From contig CAPQSW010000010.1 of assembly GCA_948688495.1 (NCBI GenBank), positions 16,789-80,788 of the forward strand: DNA of 64,000 nt. The letters are read 5' to 3'. Below are positions 54,014 through 64,000 of the stretch, one piece after another. Origin of the DNA: an uncultured Lachnospiraceae bacterium. Its GTDB lineage: Bacteria; Bacillota; Clostridia; Lachnospirales; Lachnospiraceae. Below the pieces are notes generated by a model. It saw nothing but the letters and a program-made list of their open reading frames with translations. It was not told the origin of the DNA and searched no databases. The translations under genes were made by a program, and so were the position numbers. How positions within the stretch are numbered: the stretch's first letter is position 1; every line of letters starts with the position of its first letter.

Positions 54014-54350
54014 AATTGCGCTTCATCTGCTCATAAAGCGTCTGCGCAATCCCAAGCCCTTCGCCCTGTGCAGATTGTTCTGCAAAACTCTGGACCATCT
54101 GCTCCTTGTAATAATCCTGAAGCTGTCTGGTGGAGGAAGATACATTCTCAGATTCCGGAATCATCTTCTGCATTGCCTTAAACATCTGCTCTGTAAAATA
54201 CGCTTCAAAATCTTTGCAGACATCCATCAGCTCATCTTCCGTAGCCTGGGACAAATCAGAATGCAGGGTATCCTCCAGCTTATTGGTTGTGGTGCTGGTT
54301 GTTGTATTATTATCATATAAGGCATTCAACCCATCAATTGTAAGACTCAT
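54000..54350 (-). CDS. flgJ: Flagellar rod-binding protein (FlgJ N-terminal type)
   Basis: The 116-residue protein has a Thr/Asn-rich start and the rod-binding domain (CKDFEAYFTEQMFKAMQKM, YYKEQMVQSFAEQSAQGEGLGIAQTLYEQM). In proteobacteria this domain is fused to a muramidase; here it stands alone, as in many Firmicutes. It caps rod assembly in the basal body. AAGGAAGGAT precedes the ATG. It follows flhP by 22 bases and overlaps recD2. Confidence 0.88.
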   Translation of the reverse strand: MSLTIDGLNALYDNNTTTSTTTNKLEDTLHSDLSQATEDELMDVCKDFEAYFTEQMFKAMQKMIPESENVSSSTRQLQDYYKEQMVQSFAEQSAQGEGLGIAQTLYEQMKRNYGLE

Positions 54351-54372
54351 AATCTATCCTTCCTTCTGTCAA

Positions 54373-55191
54373 CTATCGTTTCAACTGATTCGCCTGGCCC
54401 AGCATATCATCTGAAGCCTGGATTGCCTTGGAGTTCATCTCATAAGCCCTCTGTGCCACGATTAAGTTTACCATCTCGTCTGCCACCTGTACATTAGAGC
54501 CCTCAAGATATCCCTGACGCACGCTGCTCAGCACAAGGTTCGGCGTTGTTGCCTCATTCAAGGGCTGGCCGGATGCATCTGTCACGCCGAGAAGGCTGTT
54601 CGTCAGCTTGTCAAGCCCTGCCGGATTGTTGAACTGGAATAATCCGATAGACTGATTCAGAGCAACATAGTTCCCCTGGGCATCTTTATAACCAAAAGCA
54701 CCATCCTGGTCTACAATCATCTTGCTGGCATTCACACCGCCTGGAATCTCAATCGGGTTGCCATTTGTATCCAGCACCGGATAACCATTCGATGTCACCA
54801 GCGTAAGATTCCCATCATTCCCCACACTCAATTTGAAATCACCATTTCTCGTATAATATGTATTGCCATCCGCACCTCTTACGGCAAAGAAGCCGTCTCC
54901 GTCAATTGCCATTGCAGTATAGCTCTCACTGTCCAAATGCGGTCCCGGTGTAAAATTAGAGGTGATGGATGCCACCCTGGTTCCAAGCCCCACCTGCGCG
55001 GATATGGGCTTCTGTTCCCCATTCGCCGTGGTAGTTCTGGTCTGTAACGTTTGATACAACAGAGACTTAAACTCCGCCTTCTCCGTCTTATAACCACTGG
55101 TATTAACATTAGCCAGATTGTTGGCAATTGTATCTACCGCTGTCTGCTGTGAAATCATGCCGGACGCCGCCGACCATAATGATCGCATCAT
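54373..55191 (-). CDS. flgG: Flagellar distal rod protein FlgG/FlhP
   Basis: The 272-residue protein starts MMRSLWSAASGMISQQTAVDTI with the rod N-terminal ANNLANVNTSGYK, a central region with AMAIDGDGFFAV (family motif), and a C-terminal EGSNVQVADEMVNLIVAQRAYEMNSKAIQASDDML. Both ends form the helical coil of rod subunits. It matches B. subtilis FlhP in position. It follows flhO by 17 bases. Confidence 0.93.
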   Translation of the reverse strand: MMRSLWSAASGMISQQTAVDTIANNLANVNTSGYKTEKAEFKSLLYQTLQTRTTTANGEQKPISAQVGLGTRVASITSNFTPGPHLDSESYTAMAIDGDGFFAVRGADGNTYYTRNGDFKLSVGNDGNLTLVTSNGYPVLDTNGNPIEIPGGVNASKMIVDQDGAFGYKDAQGNYVALNQSIGLFQFNNPAGLDKLTNSLLGVTDASGQPLNEATTPNLVLSSVRQGYLEGSNVQVADEMVNLIVAQRAYEMNSKAIQASDDMLGQANQLKR

Positions 55192-55208
55192 TTAAAAACA
55201 ACTCCTTT

Positions 55209-56006
55209 CTATGCCTTGCCCATTGTTACGGCTTTTTCAAGTGTACTGTCTATTGTCTGTATAATCTTCTGATTACTCTCATATGCGCGTGTAACGTTAA
55301 TCATCTCCACCATTTCAGATACCACGTTCACATTGGACATTTCCAGTGTGCCCTGTTCGATCCTTGCATTGGAAGCCTGTACCTGGCCTCCCTCTACAAG
55401 ATCATACATATTCTCTCCATATTTTGCTAGGAAATCATAATTTGCAAAATCTACAAGACCAACCTGACCCACCAGCGCATTATTCTGATAAAGATTGCCA
55501 TTATCGTCTACTACCAACGGCAGGTTCGGATCTACCCTTATGTAACCAGCCTGCCCGGGATTGCCAGCCTGGGCCGCTGCCTGGTTTAAAACGTAATCTC
55601 CATCCTTTGTCACCAAATATCCCTCACGTGTCACGGAAAAAGCGCCATCTCTGGTATACTTCACCGAGGTCTCGCCTGCTTTATTCGTATAGGAAATAGC
55701 AAAAAATCCATCTCCGTCAATCGCCAGATCGTAAATATTGTCCGTTACACGGAAAGAACCCTGGCCGTAATCTGTATAACACTCGCCAATCTTAACTCCC
55801 AGTGAAACATCACCAATCCCCCTGGAAAGATTATATGCTGACGAATCCTTAATCTTGATGGCAAGCATATCATCAAACGCCTGTCCGGTCGCCCCTTCTT
55901 TCTTATAACCATTCGTGGCTGAGTTCGCAAGATTGTTGGTGAGTACATCCATACGGTTCTGCTGATTAATCATGCCGGTATATGCCGTGTATAATCCTTT
56001 TACCAT
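55209..56006 (-). CDS. flgF: Flagellar proximal/distal rod protein FlgF/FlhO
   Basis: The 265-residue protein has MVKGLYTAYTGMINQQNRMDVL, NNLANSATNGYKKEG, the family motif LAIDGDGFFAI and a C-terminal VNVVSEMVEMINVTRAYESNQKII. It is the FlhO-type rod subunit. AAAGGAG precedes the ATG. Upstream, 86 bases away, is mbl, the order found in B. subtilis (mbl-flhO-flhP), which argues for the FlhO label. Confidence 0.93.
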   Translation of the reverse strand: MVKGLYTAYTGMINQQNRMDVLTNNLANSATNGYKKEGATGQAFDDMLAIKIKDSSAYNLSRGIGDVSLGVKIGECYTDYGQGSFRVTDNIYDLAIDGDGFFAISYTNKAGETSVKYTRDGAFSVTREGYLVTKDGDYVLNQAAAQAGNPGQAGYIRVDPNLPLVVDDNGNLYQNNALVGQVGLVDFANYDFLAKYGENMYDLVEGGQVQASNARIEQGTLEMSNVNVVSEMVEMINVTRAYESNQKIIQTIDSTLEKAVTMGKA

Positions 56007-56092
56007 AATCTCTGCTCCTTTTTCTGCTGATTATCTGTTACAAAATTCCTGTTTCCTGTACAATGGAACCATGAATACAAAAAGCTATTCTT

Positions 56093-57088
56093 TTATTCCT
56101 CATTCCTTCCTGTCCCAGACAGGGATTCTACGTATCTGCCTGTGCCGATTGCAACACAAGTCATAGGCTCCTCCGCTGTCATCGTATTGATTCCAGTCTT
56201 ATCCTCAATCAACTCTTCCAGTCCCCGGAGCAGTGCACCTCCTCCAGTGAGAATAATTCCACGGTCTGCAACATCGGCTGCAAGTTCAGGCGGAGTCTTT
56301 TCCAGTACACTGTGGACAGCCTCCACAATTTGGAGGGTTGCCTCTCGCAATGCCTCCTCCGTCTCCTCAGAAGATACTGACACTGTCTTAGGTAGTCCGG
56401 TTACCAGATTACGTCCCCGCACATCCATCGTATCATTCTGTGCCAGCGGAAAACAGGTTCCAATCTTAATCTTAATATCTTCTGCGGTTCTTTCTCCAAT
56501 CAGAAGATTATGCTTCTTTCTCATATATCGGACAATTGCCTCATCAAAATCATCCCCTGCGATCTTAATGGAAGTACTTACCACTGTACCGCCCAGTGAA
56601 ATCACTGCAATATCCGCCGTGCCGCCGCCAATATCCACAATCATATTCCCACAGGGCTTTGCAATATCCACACCTGCACCAATGGCCGCTGCTATTGGCT
56701 CCTCAATAATAGATACCTCCCGCGCGCCAGCCTGGTAGGTGGCATCCTCAACCGCCTTCTTCTCCACCTCAGTGACACCGCTGGGTACACACACGCTGAT
56801 CCTGGGTTTGCGAAAGCTTTTCTTGCCAAGGGCTTTCTGAATAAAGTATCTTAACATTTTTTCGGTCACTGTGTAGTCAGAAATAACCCCTTGACGCAAA
56901 GGTCTTACTGCAACAATATTTCCAGGCGTCCTTCCCAGCATCAATCTGGCTTCCTCACCAATGGCTTTAATCTTATTCGTATCTCTGTCAAATGCAACTA
57001 CAGAGGGCTCTTTTAATACGACACCTTTTCCTTTTATATATACAAGAATACTCGCTGTCCCTAAATCGATTCCTATATCTGTTGACAT
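56093..57088 (-). CDS. mbl: MreB-family actin-like protein, Mbl
   Basis: The 331-residue protein shows DIGIDLGTASILVYIKGKG, PSGVTEVEKKAVEDA, the phosphate-binding VDIGGGTADIAV and ILTGGGALLRGLEE, standard for MreB. It directs cell-wall elongation under the membrane. Synteny with flhO-flhP points to Mbl rather than MreB (no mreCD is near). GGGG precedes the ATG by eight bases. A promoter-like site and hairpin lie upstream (57162-57200). Confidence 0.92.
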   Translation of the reverse strand: MSTDIGIDLGTASILVYIKGKGVVLKEPSVVAFDRDTNKIKAIGEEARLMLGRTPGNIVAVRPLRQGVISDYTVTEKMLRYFIQKALGKKSFRKPRISVCVPSGVTEVEKKAVEDATYQAGAREVSIIEEPIAAAIGAGVDIAKPCGNMIVDIGGGTADIAVISLGGTVVSTSIKIAGDDFDEAIVRYMRKKHNLLIGERTAEDIKIKIGTCFPLAQNDTMDVRGRNLVTGLPKTVSVSSEETEEALREATLQIVEAVHSVLEKTPPELAADVADRGIILTGGGALLRGLEELIEDKTGINTMTAEEPMTCVAIGTGRYVESLSGTGRNEE

Positions 57089-57161
57089 CCTATCTGTCCC
57101 CTTTCGTTCTCTATCTGAATATCGGTAAACGTAATAACTCTATTTTTCCATACATATTTAC

Positions 57162-57190
57162 ATTATATACAATCTAAGCAGTGCGGTCAG
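57162..57190 (-). promoter_or_regulatory. Candidate mbl-flagellar promoter, overlapping a hairpin
   Basis: On the minus strand CTGACC (57190-57185), 17 bases, TATAAT (57167-57162), with a perfect -10. The -35 sits inside the hairpin at 57178-57200. A leader of about 65 bases precedes mbl. Confidence 0.5.
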
Positions 57191-57200
57191 ACCGCACTGC
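57178..57200 (-). terminator. 11-bp hairpin after the FMN-binding lipoprotein gene
   Basis: GCAGTGCGGTC (57178-57188), one base, then GACCGCACTGC (57190-57200), nearly a perfect palindrome. It lies two bases after the stop codon at 57203 on the minus strand. There is no U tract in that direction, but on the plus strand CTTTATTTT follows. It likely ends or protects the upstream transcript, or is an operator for the mbl promoter. Confidence 0.55.
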
Positions 57201-57202
57201 CT

Positions 57203-57634
57203 TTATTTTACCTGCACAGTCGTGGAATCCCCTTTCTTGGCCTGCTCTATGACCGCCGGCATCAGTTTCCTGAAATTATCACCAGAATGGGTTGCCCCTG
57301 CCATTGTGTCAATCTCCGTATCCTTCTGTCCCTCTATCAGCTGCCGGACATATTCCCTGGTATACTGATTAGGATAATTCCCCGTAACTGTCCCCATATT
57401 ACGCATATATTCATTATCCCATGCCTTGATAAAGCCGCTGGCGTCCTTAGCATTAAACTCCGCCGACACAATGGTATCGTCTTTCACCTGAATACAGATA
57501 TATTCCTTCCATCCGTGGGAAAACTCCGCCATTTCCGCCGTATAATATCCGTCTTTCATCTTGCTGCCTCCACATCCTGCCAACAGCACGCCGGATAAAA
57601 GAATTGCCATGATCCGCCTCATTTGTATTCTCAT
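57203..57634 (-). CDS. FMN-binding domain lipoprotein
   Basis: The start at ATG 57634 (MRIQMRRIM) has AAAGGAGA nine bases before. The 143-residue protein has a lipoprotein signal with LLAGCGG (Cys lipidation site) and one FMN-binding domain, whose end has DTMAGATHSGDNF, the D-x-x-A-G-A-T pattern where Thr may carry covalent FMN. Such proteins take part in extracellular electron transfer or flavin-linked sensing. It starts 34 bases after the MCP gene and is likely co-transcribed, which hints at a redox-taxis link. Any ApbE flavin transferase lies elsewhere. Confidence 0.85.
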   Translation of the reverse strand: MRIQMRRIMAILLSGVLLAGCGGSKMKDGYYTAEMAEFSHGWKEYICIQVKDDTIVSAEFNAKDASGFIKAWDNEYMRNMGTVTGNYPNQYTREYVRQLIEGQKDTEIDTMAGATHSGDNFRKLMPAVIEQAKKGDSTTVQVK

Positions 57635-57667
57635 TTCAGGACATCTCCTTTCTAGGTAACGCACGCG

Positions 57668-59650
57668 TCAATTTGCGCCGCCCGACAATTCGTCTCCTTT
57701 TAATTTGACCGCTGCCACTACTTCCCCCAGCTCCTTAGCCTGTGTCAGAGATAACGAAGCCGTCTCATCCGTCTCCTGGGCAAGCTGCCGGTTGGTATTT
57801 GCTATTTCAAGCACCTTATCTGCTTCCCCCGTTACCATTGCAACGGCCTCCTTCTGCTGTTCCACGACGACTGCCATACTGTTTGAAATTCCAGTAAAAC
57901 GCTCCGTCGCCTGATAAATTTCCCGGAAGGAATCCGCCGTGGCGTCTGTCGTCTTCAATCCTTTTTCTATGGATACATTTGCCTGCTCAATAATGCTCCC
58001 CGTCTGCTTCAATGCATTGGCTGTCTGTTCTGAAAGAACCCCTATCTGCTGTGCCACTACGGCAAATCCCTTGCCTGATTCCCCGGCGCGTGCAGCCTCA
58101 ATAGAAGCGTTGAGGGCCAGCAGGCTGGTTTCGGAAGAAATCTCCTCAATTAATTGGCTGATTTTTATGATTTCCTGCATGTTCTCGTAAATATCATGCA
58201 TGGTTTCCAGCATAATATCCATCTGCGCCTGTCCCTGGTCTACTTTGCCCTGAGCAATGTCCGCACATTGTTTTACCTGATCTGCATTCTCCGTAATATG
58301 GTAAATTTCGTCTGTAATCCGCTGTATGCTCTCAATCAGGCGCTGTAATGCAACCTCCTGCTCCACAGAACCATCATACAGACGTTTGGCATATCCAGAA
58401 ACCTCGGAAGAATTCTCATTTACCGCCAGCGAAGAATCGTTAATTCTGCGCATAGTTTCATTAAGAGATTCCGTTATGGAGGCAAGAGCCTCCCGGATTG
58501 CCGCAAAATCACCCTGAAAAGAATCCGGAACTTCCCTGGAATAATCTCCCTCCGACAAATATCCCAGAGAGGACTTAATATCATTGATATATCCGTCCAC
58601 GCTCGCAATCGTCTTCGCAAGGGCACGTGTAAGAATCTGCGCTTCTTCGTTCGTCTTGGCAAGCACTACCTCATCCTTGAGATTTCCCTCAGACAGTGAG
58701 GTAAGCCTTCCAGTAGCAAGTGATAGTGAATCTGAGATACTATCCGCCATCTTGACAATCACATACCGCGCGATAAGCAACAGCACTAGGGCAATCAAAA
58801 TGCAGACGAACACGGAGACGAACAAGGTCGCCTGGAATTCCCGCCGCGGCGCATCTATCACAAGTATCCAGTTGGTTCCCGGTACTGGCGCGTAAGCCAC
58901 ATAATGGCTTACTCCATGCAGATGCGTGGATTCCGAACCAGTCTGAAAGTTTACCATATTGTCAAACATTTTTTTATTTTTGCCGGAATTGTATATTTCA
59001 TAGACATTCTCATGTTTTTGCATTTTTTCCAGGTCTTTGTCTGCAATTATCGTTCCTTCTTCGTTGATTATGTACGAATCACCGGTAACCCCAATGTTAA
59101 TATTGGACAATACATCATTGAGCATATCATACTTGTAACTTCCCACCAGATACGAGACCGCTTCACCATCCCTGCTTATGGGAAGGACAACACAAAGCTG
59201 CCACATATCATTCTCGTAATACGGCTCATCAATGACTATATTGCCGGTCTGCTGCAAATATGCATAACATTTCTTATCTGCAATGCTCTCTGGTGCGTCC
59301 TCGTCTCCATACAATTTGTTTCCTGACAAGTCATATGCTCCCAGCCAGACAAACTCTATGCGGGTCTCCCGTTCATCCAGTACCTTCTGTTTCTGTTGCA
59401 CGCTGGCTGCCTCATCCATTAAATCCTGCTCCAGCGCAAGATTTGCCATGCGGTCTGTGAGAAGATGGAGGTTTGCACCCACGTTCTGTGAAGAAGTTTT
59501 CGCCATCTGCCGCAGATTTTCCAGCAGGATTTTATTTGTAGAGAGAAAACTGCTGATAATCATGACAACCGTAAGCAGGGCGCCAAGCAGAATTGCAACT
59601 GACATAACATAAAACTCAATGGTCTGCTTAATCGTTCGTTTCTTTTTCAT
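57668..59650 (-). CDS. Methyl-accepting chemotaxis protein with dCache-type sensor
   Basis: The start is ATG 59650 ([11 protein letters not shown]) after AAAGGAAT; a frame to 59686 is possible. One helix (~15-40), a periplasmic-type dCache domain (~40-280; [16 protein letters not shown]), a second helix ([20 protein letters not shown]), HAMP (~305-360), and the signalling domain with [19 protein letters not shown] and [16 protein letters not shown] (hairpin tip). The coat senses an extracellular small molecule and controls CheA. A TATAAT (59690-59685) lies upstream, without clear -35. It is upstream of the FMN lipoprotein gene. Confidence 0.93.
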   Translation of the reverse strand: MKKKRTIKQTIEFYVMSVAILLGALLTVVMIISSFLSTNKILLENLRQMAKTSSQNVGANLHLLTDRMANLALEQDLMDEAASVQQKQKVLDERETRIEFVWLGAYDLSGNKLYGDEDAPESIADKKCYAYLQQTGNIVIDEPYYENDMWQLCVVLPISRDGEAVSYLVGSYKYDMLNDVLSNINIGVTGDSYIINEEGTIIADKDLEKMQKHENVYEIYNSGKNKKMFDNMVNFQTGSESTHLHGVSHYVAYAPVPGTNWILVIDAPRREFQATLFVSVFVCILIALVLLLIARYVIVKMADSISDSLSLATGRLTSLSEGNLKDEVVLAKTNEEAQILTRALAKTIASVDGYINDIKSSLGYLSEGDYSREVPDSFQGDFAAIREALASITESLNETMRRINDSSLAVNENSSEVSGYAKRLYDGSVEQEVALQRLIESIQRITDEIYHITENADQVKQCADIAQGKVDQGQAQMDIMLETMHDIYENMQEIIKISQLIEEISSETSLLALNASIEAARAGESGKGFAVVAQQIGVLSEQTANALKQTGSIIEQANVSIEKGLKTTDATADSFREIYQATERFTGISNSMAVVVEQQKEAVAMVTGEADKVLEIANTNRQLAQETDETASLSLTQAKELGEVVAAVKLKGDELSGGAN

Positions 59651-59783
59651 AAATATAATTCCTTTCCATCCCTTCTTCCCATACATTATAACAGGATTTT
59701 AATGTTTTTCCAGCGGAATTTCATCTTCACAATTATATTTATAAACGACGGCCCGTTTTTACAACCATTTTTCTGATAGGCGC

Positions 59784-62621
59784 TTATCTTTGCAGATATT
59801 TCTTGATATATTTCCCCGTATAGGATTCTTTCACCTGCGCAACTTCTTCCGGTGTTCCATGTGCGACAACTCTTCCACCGCCATCTCCACCTTCTGGTCC
59901 CATGTCAATAATATAATCTGCTGTTTTAATCACATCCAGATTGTGTTCAATTACCACAACGGTATTCCCTCCCTCGACAAGACGCTGCAGTATCTCCGTC
60001 AACTTGTGTACGTCCGCAAAATGCAGTCCCGTTGTCGGCTCATCAAGAATATAAATTGTCTTCCCGGTACTGCGCCGGCTCAACTCCGTAGCAAGCTTAA
60101 TCCGCTGCGCCTCTCCGCCGGACAACGTGGTAGAAGGCTGTCCAAGCTTGATATAGGAAAGTCCCACATCATACAATGTCTCAATCTTTCTGTGGATGGA
60201 AGGTACATTTTCAAAAAATGCCAGCGCCTCCTCGACCGTCATATCCAGCACGTCATATATATTCTTCCCCTTGTATTTCACTTCCAAAGTTTCCCGGTTG
60301 TAACGCTTCCCCCCGCAAACCTCGCAAGGTACATACACATCCGGCAGAAAATGCATTTCAATTTTTATGATACCGTCACCGGAACATGCCTCGCACCTTC
60401 CGCCCTTCACGTTAAAGCTAAACCTTCCCTTCGCATAACCTTTCGCCTTGGCATCCGGCGTTGCTGCAAACAAATCCCGGATCTGGTCGAAAACTCCGGT
60501 ATAGGTTGCCGGATTCGAACGCGGCGTCCTGCCAATGGGAGACTGGTCAATCGCAATTACCTTATCAAGAAGTTCCATCCCCTCGATACTTTTATGTTTT
60601 CCCGGAATTATCCTGGCACGGTTTAAATCCCTTGCCAAGCGTTTGTAAAGAATCTCATTGGTCAATGAGGACTTTCCAGAACCAGACACCCCGGTAATGC
60701 AGGTCATAACACCTACTGGAATCTCCACATTAATATTCTGCAGATTATTCTCCTGCGCACCTTTCACTTTCAAAAACCCTGACGGCTTCCTTCTGCTCTC
60801 TGGCACTGGAATCTTCAATTTTCCGCTAAGGTATGCCCCGGTAATGGACTCCGGGCTGTTCATGATATCCTGTGCCGTTCCTTCCGCCACCAGCGTCCCG
60901 CCGTGTTCCCCTGCACCCGGCCCGATATCCACTATATGGTCTGCCGCCAGCATGGTATCCTCGTCATGTTCCACCACAAGCAGGGTATTTCCTAAATTTT
61001 TCAGGTTCTTTAAAGTGTTCAATAATTTATCGTTATCTCTCTGGTGCAGTCCAATACTCGGTTCATCCAGAATATAAGCCACGCCCACAAGCCCGGAACC
61101 AATCTGTGTCGCCAGACGGATGCGCTGCGCTTCCCCGCCGGATAAACTTCCTGTGGCGCGCGAAAGTGTTAAATATTCCAGACCTACGTCCACCAGAAAT
61201 CCCACACGTGCCTTAATTTCCTTCAACACCTGTGCGCCAATCAGTTTCTGTTGTCTGGTCAACTCCATTCCTTGTAGAAATTCCTGTAACTTACGGATAG
61301 ACATGGATGTGACCTCATGGATATTTTTCCCCGAAATAGTGACTGCGAGAGATTCTTTTTTCAAACGCTGACCGCCGCACGTCTTACAAGGAGTCACACG
61401 CATGAATGACTCATATTCCTGTTTCATGGTATCAGATCCAGTCTCTCGGTAACGTCTCTGTACGTTACGGACTAATCCCTCAAACGCTACGTCATAAACA
61501 CCCTCCCCGCGCTGCCCTTTATAGTAGACTTTTATTTCTTTTCCTCCAGTTCCGTTTATCAAAATATTCTGGATTTTCTTAGGAAGCTCCTCATAGGGTG
61601 TATCAAGGCTGAAACCATATTCCTGGGCCAACGCAACTAAAATAGCGTTGGTAAAACTTCCCTTATCCGTACTGGACTGCCATCCCATTACCTGAATGGC
61701 CCCTTTCGCAAGGCTCAAAGATTTATCTGGAATCATCAAATCTATATCAAATTCCATTTTATATCCCAAACCAAAACAATCCGGGCAGGCGCCAAAAGGA
61801 TTATTGAAGGAAAAGCTTCTTGGCTCAATCTCGTCAATGCTGATCCCACAGTCTGGACAGGAAAAACTCTGCGAAAAATTAATCGGCTCCCCGTCAATGA
61901 CATCCACTGTCATCAGGCCCTCCGCCAGCTGCAGGACATTTTCTACGGAATCGGTAAGGCGCTTTTCAATTCCCGGCTTCACCACCAGACGGTCTACAAC
62001 AATCTCAATATTGTGCTTGATATTCTTATCCAGCGGAATTTCTTCAGACAAATCATAGACATTGCCGTCTACCTGCACGCGCACATAACCGCTGCGCTTC
62101 GCCTGTTCAAACAATTTCTGGTGCGTTCCCTTGCGCCCACGCACGACCGGAGCCAAAAGCTGGATTTTGCTTCCCTCTGGCAAGGACAAAATCTGGTCCA
62201 CCATCTGGTCCACAGACTGCTTCTTAATCTCTTTCCCGCAATTGGGGCAGTGCGGAATGCCAATTCTGGCGTAGAGCAGACGGAAATAGTCATAGATTTC
62301 TGTGACAGTCCCCACAGTTGAACGCGGGTTACGGTTGGTTGATTTCTGGTCAATGGAAATTGCCGGGGAAAGACCCTCGATTTTCTCTACATCCGGTTTC
62401 TCCATCTGCCCTAAAAACTGTCTTGCATAGGATGAAAGGGATTCCATATATCTTCGTTGTCCCTCAGCATAAATCGTATCAAAGGCAAGGGAGGATTTTC
62501 CCGAACCGCTCAAACCTGTTAAAACCACAAATTCATTTCTGGGAATATCAATGTCCAGATTTTTCAAATTGTGCTCATTCGCCCCTCGAATCTTAATATA
62601 TTTTCTATCTGCTTTTGCCAT
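59784..62621 (-). CDS. uvrA: Excinuclease ABC subunit A
   Basis: The 945-residue protein has two ABC modules: [14 protein letters not shown] (~33), [14 protein letters not shown] (~645), signatures [17 protein letters not shown] and [15 protein letters not shown], and zinc pairs [13 protein letters not shown] and [16 protein letters not shown]. It is the damage-recognition part of nucleotide excision repair. Length and motifs are normal. It follows uvrB by 86 bases, with a terminator-like hairpin between them. Confidence 0.97.
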   Translation of the reverse strand: MAKADRKYIKIRGANEHNLKNLDIDIPRNEFVVLTGLSGSGKSSLAFDTIYAEGQRRYMESLSSYARQFLGQMEKPDVEKIEGLSPAISIDQKSTNRNPRSTVGTVTEIYDYFRLLYARIGIPHCPNCGKEIKKQSVDQMVDQILSLPEGSKIQLLAPVVRGRKGTHQKLFEQAKRSGYVRVQVDGNVYDLSEEIPLDKNIKHNIEIVVDRLVVKPGIEKRLTDSVENVLQLAEGLMTVDVIDGEPINFSQSFSCPDCGISIDEIEPRSFSFNNPFGACPDCFGLGYKMEFDIDLMIPDKSLSLAKGAIQVMGWQSSTDKGSFTNAILVALAQEYGFSLDTPYEELPKKIQNILINGTGGKEIKVYYKGQRGEGVYDVAFEGLVRNVQRRYRETGSDTMKQEYESFMRVTPCKTCGGQRLKKESLAVTISGKNIHEVTSMSIRKLQEFLQGMELTRQQKLIGAQVLKEIKARVGFLVDVGLEYLTLSRATGSLSGGEAQRIRLATQIGSGLVGVAYILDEPSIGLHQRDNDKLLNTLKNLKNLGNTLLVVEHDEDTMLAADHIVDIGPGAGEHGGTLVAEGTAQDIMNSPESITGAYLSGKLKIPVPESRRKPSGFLKVKGAQENNLQNINVEIPVGVMTCITGVSGSGKSSLTNEILYKRLARDLNRARIIPGKHKSIEGMELLDKVIAIDQSPIGRTPRSNPATYTGVFDQIRDLFAATPDAKAKGYAKGRFSFNVKGGRCEACSGDGIIKIEMHFLPDVYVPCEVCGGKRYNRETLEVKYKGKNIYDVLDMTVEEALAFFENVPSIHRKIETLYDVGLSYIKLGQPSTTLSGGEAQRIKLATELSRRSTGKTIYILDEPTTGLHFADVHKLTEILQRLVEGGNTVVVIEHNLDVIKTADYIIDMGPEGGDGGGRVVAHGTPEEVAQVKESYTGKYIKKYLQR

Positions 62622-62660
62622 AATGCATATTCTCCTCTTTTTCTAAAATATTTACCACGC

Positions 62661-62684
62661 AAAAACCGCGATTCCTGCACGCGG
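62661..62684 (-). terminator. Small GC hairpin with T tract between uvrB and uvrA
   Basis: On the minus strand CCGCG (62684-62680), nine bases, CGCGG (62670-62666) and then five T (62665-62661). The stem is short, so it may be a partial terminator with read-through to uvrA. Confidence 0.4.
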
Positions 62685-62707
62685 GACTTCCTACAGCTTT
62701 GCAGCGA

Positions 62708-64000
62708 TTACATATCGCGCAGATTTTTCTTCAACTCAATCATCTTATCGCGCAGCTCTGCCGCCGCCTCAAAATTGAGCTCTGCCGCCGCAGCCTGCAT
62801 CTTCTTCTGAATTTCTCCTATCAGTTTTTCCAGTTCCTTCTTGCTCATGGACTCTGGATCTTTCTCAAAACGGTACTCCTCCTTCGCCACCTTCTTGGAA
62901 ATACTGATCAACTCACGGACAGACTTCTGTATTGTCTTAGGCGTAATCCCATGCTCTTTGTTGTATGCCTCCTGCTTGCTCCGCCTGCGGTTCGTCTCTT
63001 CAATCGCTACCCGCATGGAGTCTGTGATACTGTCCGCATACATAATTACATGCCCTTCCGAATTGCGGGCAGCGCGCCCGATTGTCTGGATTAATGAGGT
63101 CTCCGAGCGCAGGAATCCCTCTTTGTCAGCGTCCAGTATTGCTACCAGCGTTATCTCCGGTATATCAAGCCCCTCACGCAGCAGGTTGATTCCTACCAGC
63201 ACGTCAAAAATATCCAGTCGCAAATCCCTGATAATTTCCGCCCGCTCCAGCGTGTCAATATCGGAATGCAGGTATTTCACCCGGATTCCTACCTCACGCA
63301 TATAGTCCGTCAAATCCTCCGCCATCTTCTTGGTAAGCGTGGTAATCAGAACCTTATTCTTACCTGCAATCTCCTTATTCACTTCCCCGATAAGGTCGTC
63401 AATCTGCCCTTCCACTGGACGCACCTCAACTTTGGGGTCCAACAGCCCGGTTGGGCGGATAATCTGTTCTGTCCGCAGCAGCTCATGTTCCTTCTCGTAG
63501 ACGTTGGGGGTCGCCGACACAAACAGCATCTGGTCTATTTTACTTTCAAATTCTTCAAAATTCAAGGGTCGGTTATCCTTCGCCGAGGGCAGGCGAAAGC
63601 CATAATCTACCAGCGTAGTCTTCCTGGACTGGTCTCCGGCATACATTCCCCGCACCTGTGGAATCGTGATGTGCGACTCATCCACAATAACCAAAAATTC
63701 CTCTGGAAAGTAGTCCATCAGAGTATTGGGCGGCTCCCCCGGCTTCAACCCGGACAGAAAACGGGAATAATTCTCAATGCCGCTGCAGAATCCCGTTTCC
63801 TTGAGCATTTCTATGTCAAAATTCGTGCGTTCCGCAATTCTCTGCGCCTCCAGCAGCTTGTCCTCACTTTTAAAAAAGCTGACACGCTCCACCATTTCCT
63901 GTTCAATTTCTTCTGCTGCACGGCGTATCTTCTCTGGTGCAACTACATAATGGGATGCTGGAAAAACTGCAATATGCTCTAATTGGCTTTTGATTTCCCC
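62708..64000 (-). CDS. uvrB: Excinuclease ABC subunit B (C-terminal part; 5' end beyond window)
   Basis: The frame is open to the window edge, so about 430 of the usual ~660 residues are seen. The visible part begins in [17 protein letters not shown] and holds [19 protein letters not shown] (DESH helicase motif), [28 protein letters not shown] and the C-terminal UVR domain ([20 protein letters not shown]). It loads on damaged DNA with UvrA and recruits UvrC. It is followed by uvrA. Confidence 0.97.
   Translation of the reverse strand, partial: GEIKSQLEHIAVFPASHYVVAPEKIRRAAEEIEQEMVERVSFFKSEDKLLEAQRIAERTNFDIEMLKETGFCSGIENYSRFLSGLKPGEPPNTLMDYFPEEFLVIVDESHITIPQVRGMYAGDQSRKTTLVDYGFRLPSAKDNRPLNFEEFESKIDQMLFVSATPNVYEKEHELLRTEQIIRPTGLLDPKVEVRPVEGQIDDLIGEVNKEIAGKNKVLITTLTKKMAEDLTDYMREVGIRVKYLHSDIDTLERAEIIRDLRLDIFDVLVGINLLREGLDIPEITLVAILDADKEGFLRSETSLIQTIGRAARNSEGHVIMYADSITDSMRVAIEETNRRRSKQEAYNKEHGITPKTIQKSVRELISISKKVAKEEYRFEKDPESMSKKELEKLIGEIQKKMQAAAAELNFEAAAELRDKMIELKKNLRDM

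Noticed and set aside
59695..59783. Terminator after uvrA
   Set aside because: Only short stems (GATA/TATC, AAACG/CGTTT) are visible, without a convincing U tract, so I do not call it.
1..64000. tRNA, rRNA, riboswitch, insertion sequence or phage gene
   Set aside because: None could be recognised in either strand; all gaps between genes are short.

Overview
The window looks like a stretch of chromosome from a motile, Gram-positive anaerobe of the Lachnospiraceae/Clostridia type. The evidence is a mid-range base composition with strong GGAGG ribosome sites, the cdaA-cdaR-glmM cluster, the mbl-flhO-flhP (MreB-like plus flagellar rod) gene order, a comFC-yvyF pair, and surface proteins built from InlB-type B repeats, FN3 and FIVAR domains. 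The species cannot be fixed from the sequence. Almost every gene reads on the minus strand; only a hybrid histidine kinase and its partner receiver (48.7-51.7 kb) read on the plus strand. No tRNA, rRNA, CRISPR array, transposase or phage gene was seen, and no gap between genes exceeds 300 bases.

From 47.2 kb down to 41.8 kb (direction of transcription) lie two unknown membrane proteins, the c-di-AMP synthase cdaA, its regulator cdaR, glmM and an HPr-like protein. From 41.8 kb down to the window edge follows a cell-surface polysaccharide locus of about 41 kb. It holds a complete dTDP-L-rhamnose pathway split into rmlBD (38.9-40.9 kb) and rmlAC (15.1-16.7 kb), about ten GT2 glycosyltransferases, a priming sugar-phosphate transferase, and three GT-C-like or DUF membrane proteins, one of them cut in two by an in-frame stop. 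It also has three export routes: a Wzx flippase and two separate ABC exporters, of which one Wzt has a C-terminal carbohydrate-binding extension and the other does not. The methyltransferase plus kinase-like protein beside the extended Wzt recalls the WbdD/Wzt chain-capping and recognition logic of Gram-negative O9a antigen. The distal end carries a galactofuranosyltransferase-like enzyme and two polysaccharide pyruvyl transferase genes, one fused to a ferredoxin/F420-dehydrogenase-beta module and a second, degenerate pyruvyl-transferase-like domain.

Three secreted proteins are embedded in the same locus: a transglutaminase-like protein, a FIVAR/FN3 protein with a lectin-like end, and a DUF5722 glycosidase-like protein on five B repeats. 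None has an LPXTG signal. Promoter-like sites at 28.7, 18.7 and 10.85 kb divide the locus into sub-operons; the last two share an unusual TTGCAT -35 and similar flanks. A three-copy palindromic repeat lies between rmlA and rmlC.

The remaining regions are housekeeping: yvyF-comFC (47.3-48.5 kb); a two-gene signalling unit (48.7-51.7 kb) whose receiver gene seems to have a one-base slip in a poly-A run at its start; mbl-flhO-flhP-flgJ-recD2 (57.1-51.8 kb); a chemoreceptor with an FMN-binding lipoprotein (57.2-59.65 kb); and uvrA with the C-terminal part of uvrB (59.8-64.0 kb).
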